This document shows positions 17,401-24,620 of a DNA stretch of 38,985 bases, piece by piece. A program made the translations under genes and the position numbers. The notes beneath the pieces are model-generated. The model saw nothing but the letters and a program-made list of their open reading frames with translations, made no database searches and had not been told where the DNA came from. The DNA is taken from positions 1 through 38,985 of the forward strand of contig DVME01000084.1 of the NCBI GenBank assembly GCA_018715175.1. Reading direction: 5' to 3'. The number at the start of each line of letters is the position of its first letter. Positions within the stretch are counted from its first letter, which is position 1. The DNA comes from Candidatus Limiplasma stercoravium (GTDB lineage Bacteria > Bacillota > Clostridia > Christensenellales > Aristaeellaceae).

Positions 17401-19219
17401 CTGGCAGCTCTGTTCCCTGAGCCGCGAGGAAGGGGGCGTTTTGGTCGCGCACCCACACTTGGACGGCCCGGCATGCCTGTGCGCCTTGGACGGCGAGCCG
17501 CAACGAACCGCGACCATGAGCGTGGGCGCCTATTCGGGCCTTTGGGGATCCGCGCCCGCGGCGCTTCGGGGCGCCTTGCCCTGCGACGCGGGCAACGTGG
17601 GCGTGCTGTGCTACCGCCTCACCCTGGCGCCGGGCGAAACGCGCACCATCGTCAGCGCGCTTTGCCATGCCCCCAGTCGCGCCTGCCTGCGCGACGAAAA
17701 GCAGCGCTTTTGCGCCCAGGGCGCGAGCCGCCGGCTTTACGAGGTGCGCGCCCTGTGGGAAGGACGCCTGGACGGATTGCGCTTCGACCTGCCGGATCGC
17801 GCCCTGCAACTTATGCTGGGACGTTGGCTGCCTTATCAGGTGCGGGCTTCGCGGCTTTGGATGCGTGCGGGCTTCTATCAAGCGGGCGGCGCCGTGGGCT
17901 TCCGCGACCGTTTGCAGGATTTGCTTTGCCTCATGCCTACCGAGCCGGACATCGTGCGCGCGATGCTCCTGGACGCCGCGGCGCACCAATTTGAGGAAGG
18001 AGACGTGCAGCATTGGTGGCATCCGCCGCGCTATGGCGTGCGTACGCGTTGCAGCGACGACCTGCTGTTCCTGCCGTTTGTGTGCGCGCAGTACGTAACG
18101 GTAACTGGCGATGAGACCCTCCTGGAAGAAAGCGTGCCCTACCTGCGCGAGCCGCCCTTGGCCCAGGGCGAGGCCAGCCGCCTGACAGAACCGCAGGTGT
18201 CGGACGTTTCGGAAAGCGTGCGCCTGCATTGCCTGCGCGCCATCGCGCATGTGGGGCTGGGAGCGCATGGGCTGCCGCTGATGGGCGGGGGCGACTGGAA
18301 CGACGGCATGGATCGCGTGGGCGGAGAAAACGGGGAAAGCGTGTGGCTGGGAATGTTTCTGTGCGAGGTGCTGCGGCGTTTTGCGCCTCTGTGCGGCGAG
18401 GCGGATCGCGCACGGCTGGAAGCGGATCGCCGTAGCCTGATGGCAGGATTGGATCGTTATGCGTGGGACGGCGGCTGGTACCTTCGGGCCTGGTACGACG
18501 ACGGAACCCGCCTGGGCGGATCAGGAAGCGAGGAATGCCGCATCGACCTGCTGCCCCAAGCCTGGGGCGTGATATGCGGCGTGAACCGCGACCGGTGCGT
18601 ATCGGCCATGGAGCAAGCCTGGCGCTTGCTTTACGACCGTTCGGCCGGGTTGATGCGCCTGTTTGCGCCGCCCTTTGACGGCGTGGAGCAGCCCGGTTAC
18701 ATTGCGGGCTATCTGCCCGGCGTGCGCGAAAACGGCGGCCATTACGCACACGCGGCGGCTTGGGCGGTAAGCGCCCTGTATCAGCTGGGCATGGATACGC
18801 GGGCCTGGGAACTGGCGCGCGCCATGTTGCCGATCAACCGTTCGCTCAACCGCCGCCAGGCCGCCCTGTATCGCACCGAGCCTTACGCCATGGCTGCCGA
18901 TATTTACGCCAATCCGCAGCAGCGCGGGCGCGGCGGTTGGACGTGGTATACCGGCAGCGCCAGCTGGTACCAGCATGTCCTGCTGACGGAATTGTTGGGT
19001 TTTCAAAAAGAAGGAACGACGCTGCGCTTCCGCCCGGTGGTCCCGCCGGGCTGGGATGAGCTGCGCCTGACCTACCGCTTTGGCTCGGCCACCTATCACC
19101 TGCGCGCGTGCCGCGATTGCGCCGCGGCTATGGCCGACGGTGAGCGCCTGGCTGACGGGCGGCTGACGCTGGCTGACGACGGGCGCATCCATGAAGCCGT
19201 CTTCCCGCTGCGCCAATAA
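11423..19219 (+). CDS. cyclic beta-1,2-glucan synthase-like GT84/GH94 giant enzyme
   Basis: The 2598-residue protein matches the cyclic beta-1,2-glucan synthase plan. After an N-terminal membrane span (2-25) and helical region come spans near 395-440. Then comes a GT84 glycosyltransferase domain with ALDSDT (about 592) and HRWTRGDWQ (about 735), and more spans (about 775-920). The glycoamylase-like middle domain has NWYDTTTLQPLSPPFVST (about 1021), YSGTMFEYMMPLLF and SHMAHHQGM (about 1286). Two GH94-type beta-sandwich regions precede the (alpha/alpha)6 phosphorylase barrel containing GGGDWNDGMDRVG (Asp about 2293, catalytic acid position) and GESVWLG. In known enzymes GT84 elongates and cyclises beta-1,2-glucan from UDP-glucose and GH94 trims length by phosphorolysis. 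Known members are about 2800 residues, so this one is short, mainly N-terminally. GGAGGG lies 7 nt before the start; ATG 11405 precedes that site. Confidence 0.9.
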   Translation: MQWIVAAAGLLILLLLALAVRPRRKPGYRYESLADSLGEHLRLTAARMECRGYARLSMRRGMNGALERAVGYLNTLPEAELLPSGRWLCDNGRFLQEEIASMRLALQQAPRLRRVRGGPPRIRLLARELVGHSAAHVDAQRLREAVAAWQEAAPLDTRELDALPLALQLTLTEIITDLAIRCAIEQRARMNAVKVASLMRRGREKQFLRLFARYEKDPAFLERLVSELRAQDDVTCAAWLDRYFGSHDLSAGKLAQSEHEHQTESCLWLSNAIVSLRSVDRMPWHRLCEELSLIHAQLCADAVYPRMDRESRAYYRMRLSRLSVSAKRPEQTVCNAALDLAAAGTDEARKHVGYYLLDRGRRALLRSLRAYGLKSRLRLWVEEHASVLMRLTGWTAFAAIAAALSQTGWTPALWLALSAVLAHTVRNLALAACRRLVPPRMTPRMRVPSLQEETRTLVVCPTMLLDSAHALAMVKHLSVLRQANRDPRLDFMLLGDFRDSLTANETGDADIVRTAAAATQALCEDTGHAFYYMQRERVFSPRDQTHMSRERKRGSLETLFRLICGRPVEERFAYCSLPPESLRGRYRYVIALDSDTLLPPGSALRLVGAMLHPLNRRRVEQGRMRGVSIVQPRMEIAAHTVKSWLSLWLGGSGGSEPYNALVADFYQDACGRGTFMGKGIIDPEAFLQATEGRILPGTVLSHDLLEGELAGCALASDITLYDGHPRDLRGFMFRLHRWTRGDWQLLPYVLLPWRKEATRGALDAHARHRVRHNMLRSLIAPLRVAVMLLAVGLGQPWALLAALVVPELPYLLRPDGRALAGCLCRLAVLPVEAGVQADAAVRALYRLFVSHRRLLQWTTAAQTMRERARPPMSLFYLSMGAAAAVAAVGWLPGGCAACGVALGAWWALLPFALPLMERPYQKTQRPTEFMRETLLRLAQETWRFFDTAITPRDHDLPPDNVQIEPNKGVTHRTSPTNIGLYLVSLLAAERLRILSPQETAERMERTVATLESLPKWKGHLNNWYDTTTLQPLSPPFVSTVDSGNLAVCLLTCAQGVRVLMPELAARFSSLAARLDALASEMDFAALYDADAGLFYVGMHTDRSQPTAEHYDLLASEARMTSFAAILMGQVPLRHWYRLGRMFARTPGGKALISYSGTMFEYMMPLLFQPPVRGTLLYNACAEAFRLQRRHRVGGVFGVSESGYYAFDPNLLYQYRAFGLPSLALAPDNQSDVVAPYATLLAAPMGARKAFANVLRLRNLGMEGPLGLFEAADFCRARTGKPMRIVRSHMAHHQGMILLAVCNLLEEDYIATLFSSLPRVEAYRLLLEEKPLRARGLVRRPFKQARRETPVVPLHAAYHAQPLRFPVEAHVLGGAGTTLFADARGGGYLQRDGVMLTRFHESCHLPSGPRFYLRDSRSGANWCVTDPAFVREVTFETGQVRYVHERFGVEGTLRAYVNPLDGAVIHLLTLRNLSGAAREMEVCSYLEPALASREDDAAHPAFQNLFIRTAKLNPNGVEAVRRSRGDEPERRLWHRLCADVPFQAFCVQTDRTSFLGRNRGVESPRELDLPMEAVAGEVGDVIEPCLSLRARFSLPNGAQARLAFVTALPNDNDTPEAFGDRYAQPEAAARCYESALTRGLVTARYLSLSAEAQTLVWRLAGCVGYTGQPWQFRYALDNALPLRGLWALGISGDYPILLVECHTEQELDLARLALKAHAYFRLNGLRMDLALVCAQPSGYVRPLRDALSNLAGVSHSHDLIGKPGGVHLFDPSGVTPEQLALLRAAARLVLQAGQGGLKEQLAKLDTALPQGGLATGHASWKAELPPLEALEFGNGYGGFTPGEGDYVIDLPPGRETPAPWCNPLCSERFGTLAGESGLVFSYAANSQAGRLTRWVNDSVLPQGEENVFVRDDENGLLWSLTRLPLGLNLPVRVRHAPGCTEYETSGYGLYARMQCFTDGGIGARAIHLKNEGTDARTLTLMHAAVFTIGDRPNAWQLCSLSREEGGVLVAHPHLDGPACLCALDGEPQRTATMSVGAYSGLWGSAPAALRGALPCDAGNVGVLCYRLTLAPGETRTIVSALCHAPSRACLRDEKQRFCAQGASRRLYEVRALWEGRLDGLRFDLPDRALQLMLGRWLPYQVRASRLWMRAGFYQAGGAVGFRDRLQDLLCLMPTEPDIVRAMLLDAAAHQFEEGDVQHWWHPPRYGVRTRCSDDLLFLPFVCAQYVTVTGDETLLEESVPYLREPPLAQGEASRLTEPQVSDVSESVRLHCLRAIAHVGLGAHGLPLMGGGDWNDGMDRVGGENGESVWLGMFLCEVLRRFAPLCGEADRARLEADRRSLMAGLDRYAWDGGWYLRAWYDDGTRLGGSGSEECRIDLLPQAWGVICGVNRDRCVSAMEQAWRLLYDRSAGLMRLFAPPFDGVEQPGYIAGYLPGVRENGGHYAHAAAWAVSALYQLGMDTRAWELARAMLPINRSLNRRQAALYRTEPYAMAADIYANPQQRGRGGWTWYTGSASWYQHVLLTELLGFQKEGTTLRFRPVVPPGWDELRLTYRFGSATYHLRACRDCAAAMADGERLADGRLTLADDGRIHEAVFPLRQ

Positions 19220-19246
19220 AAAAGGCGCCTTCCGTGGGAAGACGCC
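19218..19246 (-). terminator. intrinsic terminator of the SH3/peptidoglycan-binding protein gene
   Basis: On the - strand GGCGTCTTCC (19246-19237) pairs with GGAAGGCGCC (19233-19224), ten pairs with one G-U, and is followed by TTTTTT (19223-19218). The T run overlaps the stop codon of the convergent glucan synthase gene, which has no other terminator in sight. Confidence 0.88.
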
Positions 19247-19262
19247 CCAGCGCTTGACGCCG

Positions 19263-20573
19263 TTACCAGGTAGCGCGGCTGGCCGTTTGCACGGCGCTTT
19301 GATGGTCCGGATCCACCCGGTCGGTCTCATGGGTGCGGCTGTTGAGGAAATGAATGCAGAAGTGGCCGCTGAAATCGTTGTTGATGGTGCTGGTGCCGTG
19401 GGGCATGCCGTTCATGGAAGCGGCATACACGTGGCCGTTGTAGAGAATCAGGATGGCGCGGCGGCTCCAGCTCCACGATCCGCCGTAAATGGCTTTCATG
19501 GTGGCGGTGTCCTCGGACGTGCGCGGCTCGGCATCCAGGTGATTGTACCCAGACCAGCGCACCGCCTCAAAGGTTTTGCCGGTTTTGACATCTTTGATGG
19601 TGAACACCGCGTTTTTGGGAATGACGGAGCTCACATCGTCCTCAAACCAGTCCAAGACCTCGGTTTTGTACTGGGTGGAGGAGGACGAACCGGACGACGA
19701 GCCCGAAGACGATCCCACCGAGCCAAACAGCACCCGGATGGTCGAGGAACCGGCGATGCCGTCGTCGTTCATCTCGCGCTTCTTCTGAAACGCCTTCACC
19801 GCAGCCACCGTGCCCGAGCCGTACACGCCGTCGATGGCGCCGCTGTAGTAGCCCAGGCATTCCAAAGCCTGCTGGAGTTTGACGACGTCGCTGCCGGTGT
19901 CGCCTTCGCGGGAGGTTCCCGGCGCGGAGCCGATTTGCGCAATGGAGGAGACGGTGGGGTATTTTGACGAAGCCGAGGACGACGACGAGGAGGACGTCGT
20001 CGAGCTGCCAGGCTCCGGCTGGGTGGTGAGCGAAACGCTGTTGCAGCTGCCAAAAATGCTCTTTACCGTCGCTTGTCCCGCGTAGCCGTCAACCTCCAGG
20101 TCGTGGTCGTCCTGATAGTCCTTGACGGCCTGCGTGGTGCCCGAGCCGTAAATGCCGTCGATCTTGCCGTCGTAATAGCCCAGGATGTTCAGCGCCTTTT
20201 GCAGCTTGACGACATCGCTGTTTTCATCGCCAACGCGCATGATGCCCGGCGCCGTTCCCAGCTGGCGGATTTCGCCGGCGGAGGTGTCCGTCACATCCAG
20301 GTACTCTTTCATGATGTAGCCGGTATACTGCCCGTACCGCACCCGGTACCAGTCTCCCGAGGAAGAGAGAACCGTGACTTCCTCTCCTTCGGGCAGCGTT
20401 TGCAAAGCCTTGGAATCGCGGCTGTCCGACTTGCGCAGCACCACCTTGGCATTGGTCACGCCTTCCTGGGACGCCAGCGCCTGGCGCGGAGAAACGGCGC
20501 CTGTCGCCAATATCGCTACGATGAGCGCCGCCAGCAACCAGCGCCGCGCAATATCGTTTGCAAACCTCTTCAT
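19263..20573 (-). CDS. exported SH3 / twin peptidoglycan-binding protein with conserved Cys-His C-terminal domain
   Basis: The protein has 436 residues. A signal peptide (about 1-35) is followed by a bacterial SH3 domain (about 38-93; VLRKSDSRDSKALQTLPEGE, GQYTGYIMKEYL). A first PG_binding_1 domain (about 110-172; VVKLQKALNILGYYDGKIDG) follows. After a Ser-rich linker comes a second (about 222-285; VVKLQQALECLGYYSGAIDG). Another Gly/Ser linker leads to a C-terminal domain (about 305-436) with WSGYNHLDAEP and GHFCIHFLNSRTH. The Cys-x-His could be a catalytic centre related to L,D-transpeptidases, but this is inference. The protein should bind the cell wall outside the membrane. AGGAGG precedes the ATG, and a near-consensus promoter drives it. 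Confidence 0.88.
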   Translation of the reverse strand: MKRFANDIARRWLLAALIVAILATGAVSPRQALASQEGVTNAKVVLRKSDSRDSKALQTLPEGEEVTVLSSSGDWYRVRYGQYTGYIMKEYLDVTDTSAGEIRQLGTAPGIMRVGDENSDVVKLQKALNILGYYDGKIDGIYGSGTTQAVKDYQDDHDLEVDGYAGQATVKSIFGSCNSVSLTTQPEPGSSTTSSSSSSSASSKYPTVSSIAQIGSAPGTSREGDTGSDVVKLQQALECLGYYSGAIDGVYGSGTVAAVKAFQKKREMNDDGIAGSSTIRVLFGSVGSSSGSSSGSSSSTQYKTEVLDWFEDDVSSVIPKNAVFTIKDVKTGKTFEAVRWSGYNHLDAEPRTSEDTATMKAIYGGSWSWSRRAILILYNGHVYAASMNGMPHGTSTINNDFSGHFCIHFLNSRTHETDRVDPDHQSAVQTASRATW

Positions 20574-20626
20574 GGTTCAAGCCTCCTTACCCATGTCCCC
20601 AAGCTGACTGCGTTGAGCACAGCCTT

Positions 20627-20655
20627 AATATATTACAAAATTATTAAGATGTCAA
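20627..20655 (-). promoter_or_regulatory. sigma-A promoter of the SH3/peptidoglycan-binding gene
   Basis: On the - strand TTGACA (20655-20650), a 17-bp AT-rich spacer and TATATT (20632-20627) form a strong promoter about 50 nt before the start. Confidence 0.8.
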
Positions 20656-20727
20656 TACAGAATTGTTGAATGTTACAGGCGTTGCAATCCTTTGGGGACT
20701 TCTTTGCCGCAATATAAAAGGAACCTA

Positions 20728-20756
20728 TTGACGAAATTGGAAATCAAGATTAAACT
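20728..20756 (+). promoter_or_regulatory. sigma-A promoter of the 770-residue protein operon
   Basis: TTGACG (20728-20733), a 17-bp spacer and TAAACT (20751-20756) lie about 80 nt before the ATG at 20835. The promoter is divergent from that of the SH3/peptidoglycan-binding gene. Confidence 0.65.
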
Positions 20757-20834
20757 TAGAAGGTGTTCACGATTCATTCATATTTCTCTCATCGCGTGGA
20801 CACATGCCAAAATCACGTGAGGGGTTATTTTTGT

Positions 20835-23147
20835 ATGAAGGAAATCAACGGTACCATAACGCTGGCGTATGTTGAGGAGGACAACAAGCAGCGAGTCATC
20901 TTTCGCGTCATACCGCTTTGCACCCGGGAAGGGTGCGTTTTTCAGGGAGGGGCGGAGGATTTTCCGGATGAGGGCTGCATGCGCATCGTGCCTGACAAAC
21001 GCGAGCAAAGCACTTTTAAGGAGCGCATGCGCGAAATCGGCGGGCTGTGTGCCATTCAGCTGACACAGGAGGGCAAGGAACTGCTGAAGGTTCGCCAAAA
21101 TCGTAACTATGCGCCCGACCAGGGCGAAAGGAATCAACTGGCGATTTATTCCGACGTTGTGTGCGAGTTTGCGCCCGGAGGCTGTTACGAGGTGGTGGAG
21201 GCAGGCGCAGACGCTGCAAATGCCTTGACCGACAGCGTGCTTTTGCACAAGGACAAGGTGCTTTACGGCCCGGTGGATCGGCAGGGCGCAGCCCAGGCCG
21301 ATGTAGGAATGCTTAAGCCTTTTGGCAACGACCGGTTTTTACTTCACTCCGTGCATAACCCTCTATTGGGGGAGCACCGCATCTATTGGGATCCGGAAGC
21401 GACCATTACCTGGCGGCAAAAGCGCGGAAGCCTTCGCCGCCGCGAGCGCTCCGTTGAGGAAGACGCTGCGCCAAAGCCCGAAGCCATGATAGAGACCGCG
21501 CCGCAAGAAGCCAAGGCGGAAGAGCCGCCGCGCCGCGAGCGTCGCGCAGAACGCGCCGCTTCCAAGCCTGAGCCGCCAGCCGCGCCGGAGGGCGACATGC
21601 CGCTGCCCATCGGGGAAAGGCTGGAGATTCTGGACAGCGACCTATCCTTTGAAAATCAGCTGACGCGCCTGGCCCAGCCCCTGAGCGAAACCGCCAACCG
21701 CCTTAGCGAGCTTACCATTCTCCAGGACACCGACGAGCCGGCCATGACCGCACGCTTTTCCGGCACGCCGCTGATGAAGCCCGGCGGAAAGATCCTGCGC
21801 ATCAAAACCCGTCCGGATAACATGCATCATGTGGTGGAGCAGCAAATTCGCCGCAAGCGCGACGCCGTGATGGGCGCCGAAATGGGCGAGGCCGCCGGCG
21901 GCCTGGTGGAAAACCCCATCGAAAGCCTGCGCGACTGCCTGGAATACGTATGGCAAAACGCGGACATGCGCCGCCAAGCACTGGATATGCTTTTGGAAAA
22001 CGAAGCCTTTGTCAGCGATGTCAGCATGGCGTTGCGCAGAGGCGGCATGAACCTTCAGGCCTACGCTGCCGCCCAGGAGCAGCTGGCGGAAATCGAGGCC
22101 GACCGCATCAGCCTGCTGATGCAGCTGGAGCAGGCGCGCGAGAACGAAAAGAAATACCGCGAGGACGCCGTGGCCCGCCTGTCGCAGAAACGGCGGGAGG
22201 AGGCCGAACGCCTCAAACGCGAGATCGCTCAGCTCACGCAGACGCGGGACAAGCTGGCGCAGGCGGCGCAGGTGCTCAGCAACGGCACCGCCGCACAGGT
22301 CACGGACTTCCTGGCCGCGCAAATGAGCTGCCTCAGCGCCGCCGGGGAACAGCGCGTACTGCTGTCGCCGGTACTGGGCAAAACCTATTCCCAAAAGGAA
22401 TTGGGCGAAAAGCTTCGCGTGCATATCAACAACAGCGGCTTCCACCTCAGCGAGGACGACGCCACCAGCCTTTTGATTCACTTCGCGCTCTACGACGGGC
22501 TGTGCCTGCGCGCCCGCACGCAAAGCGACGCGCTGCGCTTTGCCAACGTCATGCTGGAAAGCCTGGGGCTGCAAAGCGTCTCGGCCACGGTAATGCCCGG
22601 CGCGTACGTGGAGATGATCAGCCTTCTGCCCGAGGATTCCCGCCGTACGCCCACCGTTACGGTGCAGCCCGTGGGCACCGAAACCATGAGCGTTTACGGG
22701 CACAAAACCATCTATCTGGCCAACGCCGAGGACGTCATGAGCGGCGCGCTTTCGCCCTGCCCGGTCATTCATGTGCCGCCCATGGCGCGCTCCGCCTTTG
22801 CCACGGACGAGGCTTGGGAGCCCATGGAACCCGCGTCCCTTCAATCCTTTTTGGACATCCGCGCCGACAAGCATCCCATGCTGGACGAAGCCGAAAAGTG
22901 GTTCACGGGCCTCACCGGGGTGCTCAGCCAGGCTGACTTGTCCCTGCCCGACGGCGTGACGGCCAATATGCGCCGTTTCATCGAGGTGGCTTCGCGCAAG
23001 GTGCGCGGCGGCTTTTTGGCGGCGGCGGACGCGGCGGTGTGCCATTGGGTGGTGCCGATGCTGCAATGGGGAAAGGCGGACATCGCCGCCATTGCCGAGG
23101 CGGTGGCCGGCCTGCCGCACACCATGAACCTGCTGGGAATTCGCTGA
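20835..23147 (+). CDS. unrecognised 770-residue coiled-coil protein
   Basis: I do not recognise a named family. Residues 1-200 are a beta-rich globular domain (KEINGTITLAYVEEDNKQ at the start, Cys-containing loops). A low-complexity Pro/Ala/Glu/Arg linker (about 205-260) leads to a helical region (about 270-410), then a coiled coil (about 412-485; EIEADRISLLMQLEQARENE, then KRREEAERLKREIAQL). A C-terminal alpha/beta domain (about 490-770) follows. In it DGLCLRARTQSDALRFAN (about 553-570) sits where an AAA-type ATPase would have its P-loop but lacks GxxGxGK, so it may be a degenerate NTPase. No signal peptide or membrane span. ATG 20835 follows TGAGGGG at 10 nt; an open frame extends upstream without a binding site. 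Cotranscribed with the next gene (17-nt gap). Confidence 0.72.
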   Translation: MKEINGTITLAYVEEDNKQRVIFRVIPLCTREGCVFQGGAEDFPDEGCMRIVPDKREQSTFKERMREIGGLCAIQLTQEGKELLKVRQNRNYAPDQGERNQLAIYSDVVCEFAPGGCYEVVEAGADAANALTDSVLLHKDKVLYGPVDRQGAAQADVGMLKPFGNDRFLLHSVHNPLLGEHRIYWDPEATITWRQKRGSLRRRERSVEEDAAPKPEAMIETAPQEAKAEEPPRRERRAERAASKPEPPAAPEGDMPLPIGERLEILDSDLSFENQLTRLAQPLSETANRLSELTILQDTDEPAMTARFSGTPLMKPGGKILRIKTRPDNMHHVVEQQIRRKRDAVMGAEMGEAAGGLVENPIESLRDCLEYVWQNADMRRQALDMLLENEAFVSDVSMALRRGGMNLQAYAAAQEQLAEIEADRISLLMQLEQARENEKKYREDAVARLSQKRREEAERLKREIAQLTQTRDKLAQAAQVLSNGTAAQVTDFLAAQMSCLSAAGEQRVLLSPVLGKTYSQKELGEKLRVHINNSGFHLSEDDATSLLIHFALYDGLCLRARTQSDALRFANVMLESLGLQSVSATVMPGAYVEMISLLPEDSRRTPTVTVQPVGTETMSVYGHKTIYLANAEDVMSGALSPCPVIHVPPMARSAFATDEAWEPMEPASLQSFLDIRADKHPMLDEAEKWFTGLTGVLSQADLSLPDGVTANMRRFIEVASRKVRGGFLAAADAAVCHWVVPMLQWGKADIAAIAEAVAGLPHTMNLLGIR

Positions 23148-23164
23148 ACAAAGGAGGAAAGGCC

Positions 23165-23416
23165 ATGCTTGAATACAAGTTCGATACACAGCTGCTGATT
23201 GAGGGAACCGGGCTGGACGAGGACGCCATCAACGACTACATTACCCAAAACATCAAAGGCGACTGCCTGCTGGCTGTGGGCGACGACGAGCTGATCAAGA
23301 TTCACTACCATACCAACACGCCGTGGAAGGTGCTGGAATACGCCGCTTCCCTGGGCGACATTCACGACATCGTGGTGGAGAACATGGAGCGCCAGTCCCA
23401 GGGTTTGGACGGTTGA
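23165..23416 (+). CDS. small free-standing FakA/DAK C-terminal-domain-like protein
   Basis: The protein has 83 residues. FDTQLLIEGTGLDEDAINDY, the GDCLLAVGDDELIKIHYHTN segment, WKVLEYAASLGDIHDI and VENMERQ match the pattern at the end of FakA/YloV-type fatty acid kinase subunits (GDSLVVVGD-KVHVHTN-P-VLEYA-G-L-I-NM). The kinase ATP-binding DAK2 part is absent, so this is not a truncated pseudogene end but a compact domain with its own strong site (AAAGGAGG, 7 nt). Such small proteins are sometimes labelled 'kinase to dihydroxyacetone kinase'. Its role is unknown. It is translated directly after the 770-residue protein. Confidence 0.75.
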   Translation: MLEYKFDTQLLIEGTGLDEDAINDYITQNIKGDCLLAVGDDELIKIHYHTNTPWKVLEYAASLGDIHDIVVENMERQSQGLDG

Positions 23417-23486
23417 CGCGCCGATATCCCTCGGAAAAAGCCTGGGCTTGCGCGGCGCGCATTCAGGGAGAAATGATGTTTTGCAA

Positions 23487-23523
23487 GGCGGCGTAGCCTT
23501 TGGCTGTGCCGCCCTGTTTTTTT
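23487..23523 (+). terminator. intrinsic terminator of the 770-aa/FakA-tail operon
   Basis: GGCGGC (23487-23492) and AGCC pair with GGCT and GCCGCC (to 23513), with a small GT/GT internal loop and a TTT apex. CTG and seven T follow (23517-23523). The remaining bases up to 23650 hold no other gene that I can support. Confidence 0.85.
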
Positions 23524-23663
23524 CATCTCTCGATGCGCTTCCACCACGGCAGCACATGGGACGAATGGCGGCCGTTGTTCTTGGCCTCTCATTTTGGGGC
23601 ATAAAAAGAGAGGACTTGCCCTTTGCGGGTTGATAAAATAGAAGGGCGAAAGGAGGGAGAAAC

Positions 23664-24524
23664 ATGGATTGGATGGAACGCTTCAACGCGGCGATTCGCT
23701 ATCTGGAAGAAAACCTGACGGGCGAAATAGAGTACGAAAAACTTGGACAAATGGCCTGTTGTTCCTCGTATCATTTCCAAAGGATGTTCGGATACCTGGC
23801 CGGCATGCCTTTATCCGAGTATATCCGCAAAAGGAAAATGTCGCTCGCCGCTGTGGATTTGCAGGGAAACAACGCCAAAATCATTGATGTGGCGGCAAAA
23901 TACGGGTACGCATCGCCCACCGCGTTTACCAGGGCGTTTCAATCGGTTCATGGCGTAAGTCCGTCCTCGGTCAAAAGCGAAGGGAGGCCCATCAAATCCT
24001 TTCCACCCATTGCCATCCAAATCACCGTCAAAGGAGTGGAAGAAATGGAATATCGCATCCAAACCAAGGAGGCGTTCCGAACGGTTGGGAGGTCATTCCC
24101 GCTAAGCCGGGAAATCGAACAAAACTTTTTGGAAGTGCCCAAAATGTGGCAAGGCGCGGTTGCGGACGGCACCCTTGCCCAAATTATCTCGTTAATGAAT
24201 GGCCAACCGCGGGGCGTTTTAGGGATAAGCGTTTGCAACGATAAGGAAGAATGGAGATACTATATAGCGGTCTGCTCTTGCGCCGGAATCGATCATTCGC
24301 TGGAAGAGTACATCGTTCCAAGCTGTACGTGGGCGATATTTCCCGGTGCAGGAACCGGAAAATCCATTCAGGAGCTGGAAAAACGCATTGTAACGGAGTG
24401 GCTTGCGACGTCCGGTTATGAGTTTGCCCAGGGCCCGGACATTGAAGTTTACTTGAATCCAGACCCGCAGGACACCGCTTATGAGGTTTGGATTCCTGTA
24501 AAGAAAAAACAGGCGCAACCCTAA
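23664..24524 (+). CDS. AraC-family regulator with GyrI-like effector-binding domain
   Basis: The protein has 286 residues. The N-terminal AraC DNA-binding domain (about 8-107) shows two helix-turn-helix units: YEKLGQMACCSSYHFQRMF and IIDVAAKYGYASPTAFTRAF, with HGVSPSSVK at the end. A GyrI-like/Rob-type ligand domain follows (about 127-283; MEYRIQTKEAFRTVGRSF, then YIVPSCTWAIFPGAG, GPDIEVYLNPDP, YEVWIPVKK). Such proteins sense small, often hydrophobic or cationic, molecules and switch efflux or stress genes. ATG 23664 follows AAAGGAGG by 7 nt. The gene is visibly more AT-rich than its neighbours and uses TTA, ATA and AGA codons, suggesting recent transfer. It is monocistronic; its target is not obvious here. 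Confidence 0.93.
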   Translation: MDWMERFNAAIRYLEENLTGEIEYEKLGQMACCSSYHFQRMFGYLAGMPLSEYIRKRKMSLAAVDLQGNNAKIIDVAAKYGYASPTAFTRAFQSVHGVSPSSVKSEGRPIKSFPPIAIQITVKGVEEMEYRIQTKEAFRTVGRSFPLSREIEQNFLEVPKMWQGAVADGTLAQIISLMNGQPRGVLGISVCNDKEEWRYYIAVCSCAGIDHSLEEYIVPSCTWAIFPGAGTGKSIQELEKRIVTEWLATSGYEFAQGPDIEVYLNPDPQDTAYEVWIPVKKKQAQP

Positions 24525-24563
24525 AACGTCAATTGCGCTGCCCAAAAGCCGCGCACAGGCGCA

Positions 24564-24601
24564 GAGCCGGTCAAACGCATATAAAATGCGGCTGCCGGCT
24601 C
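24564..24601. other. nested inverted repeats after the AraC-type gene
   Basis: GAGCCGG (24564-24570) pairs with CCGGCTC (24595-24601). Inside it CGCAT (24576-24580) pairs with ATGCG (24586-24590) around ATAAA. This gives a two-part stem with internal loops, in a non-coding spacer. It may be the 3' end structure of the regulator transcript. Confidence 0.35.
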
Positions 24602-24620
24602 GATTGCTGTTGAGCGGCTT

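Noticed and set aside
16013..18268. A 751-codon open frame on the - strand inside the giant glucan synthase gene
   Set aside because: It is fully antisense to a well-supported gene with conserved motifs and has Ala/Arg/Gln/His-rich shadow composition. High GC makes such frames common.
19950..20060. Serine-rich repetitive tract as a CRISPR or tandem-repeat array
   Set aside because: It encodes the Ser linker of the peptidoglycan-binding protein; there are no regular spacers or identical repeats.
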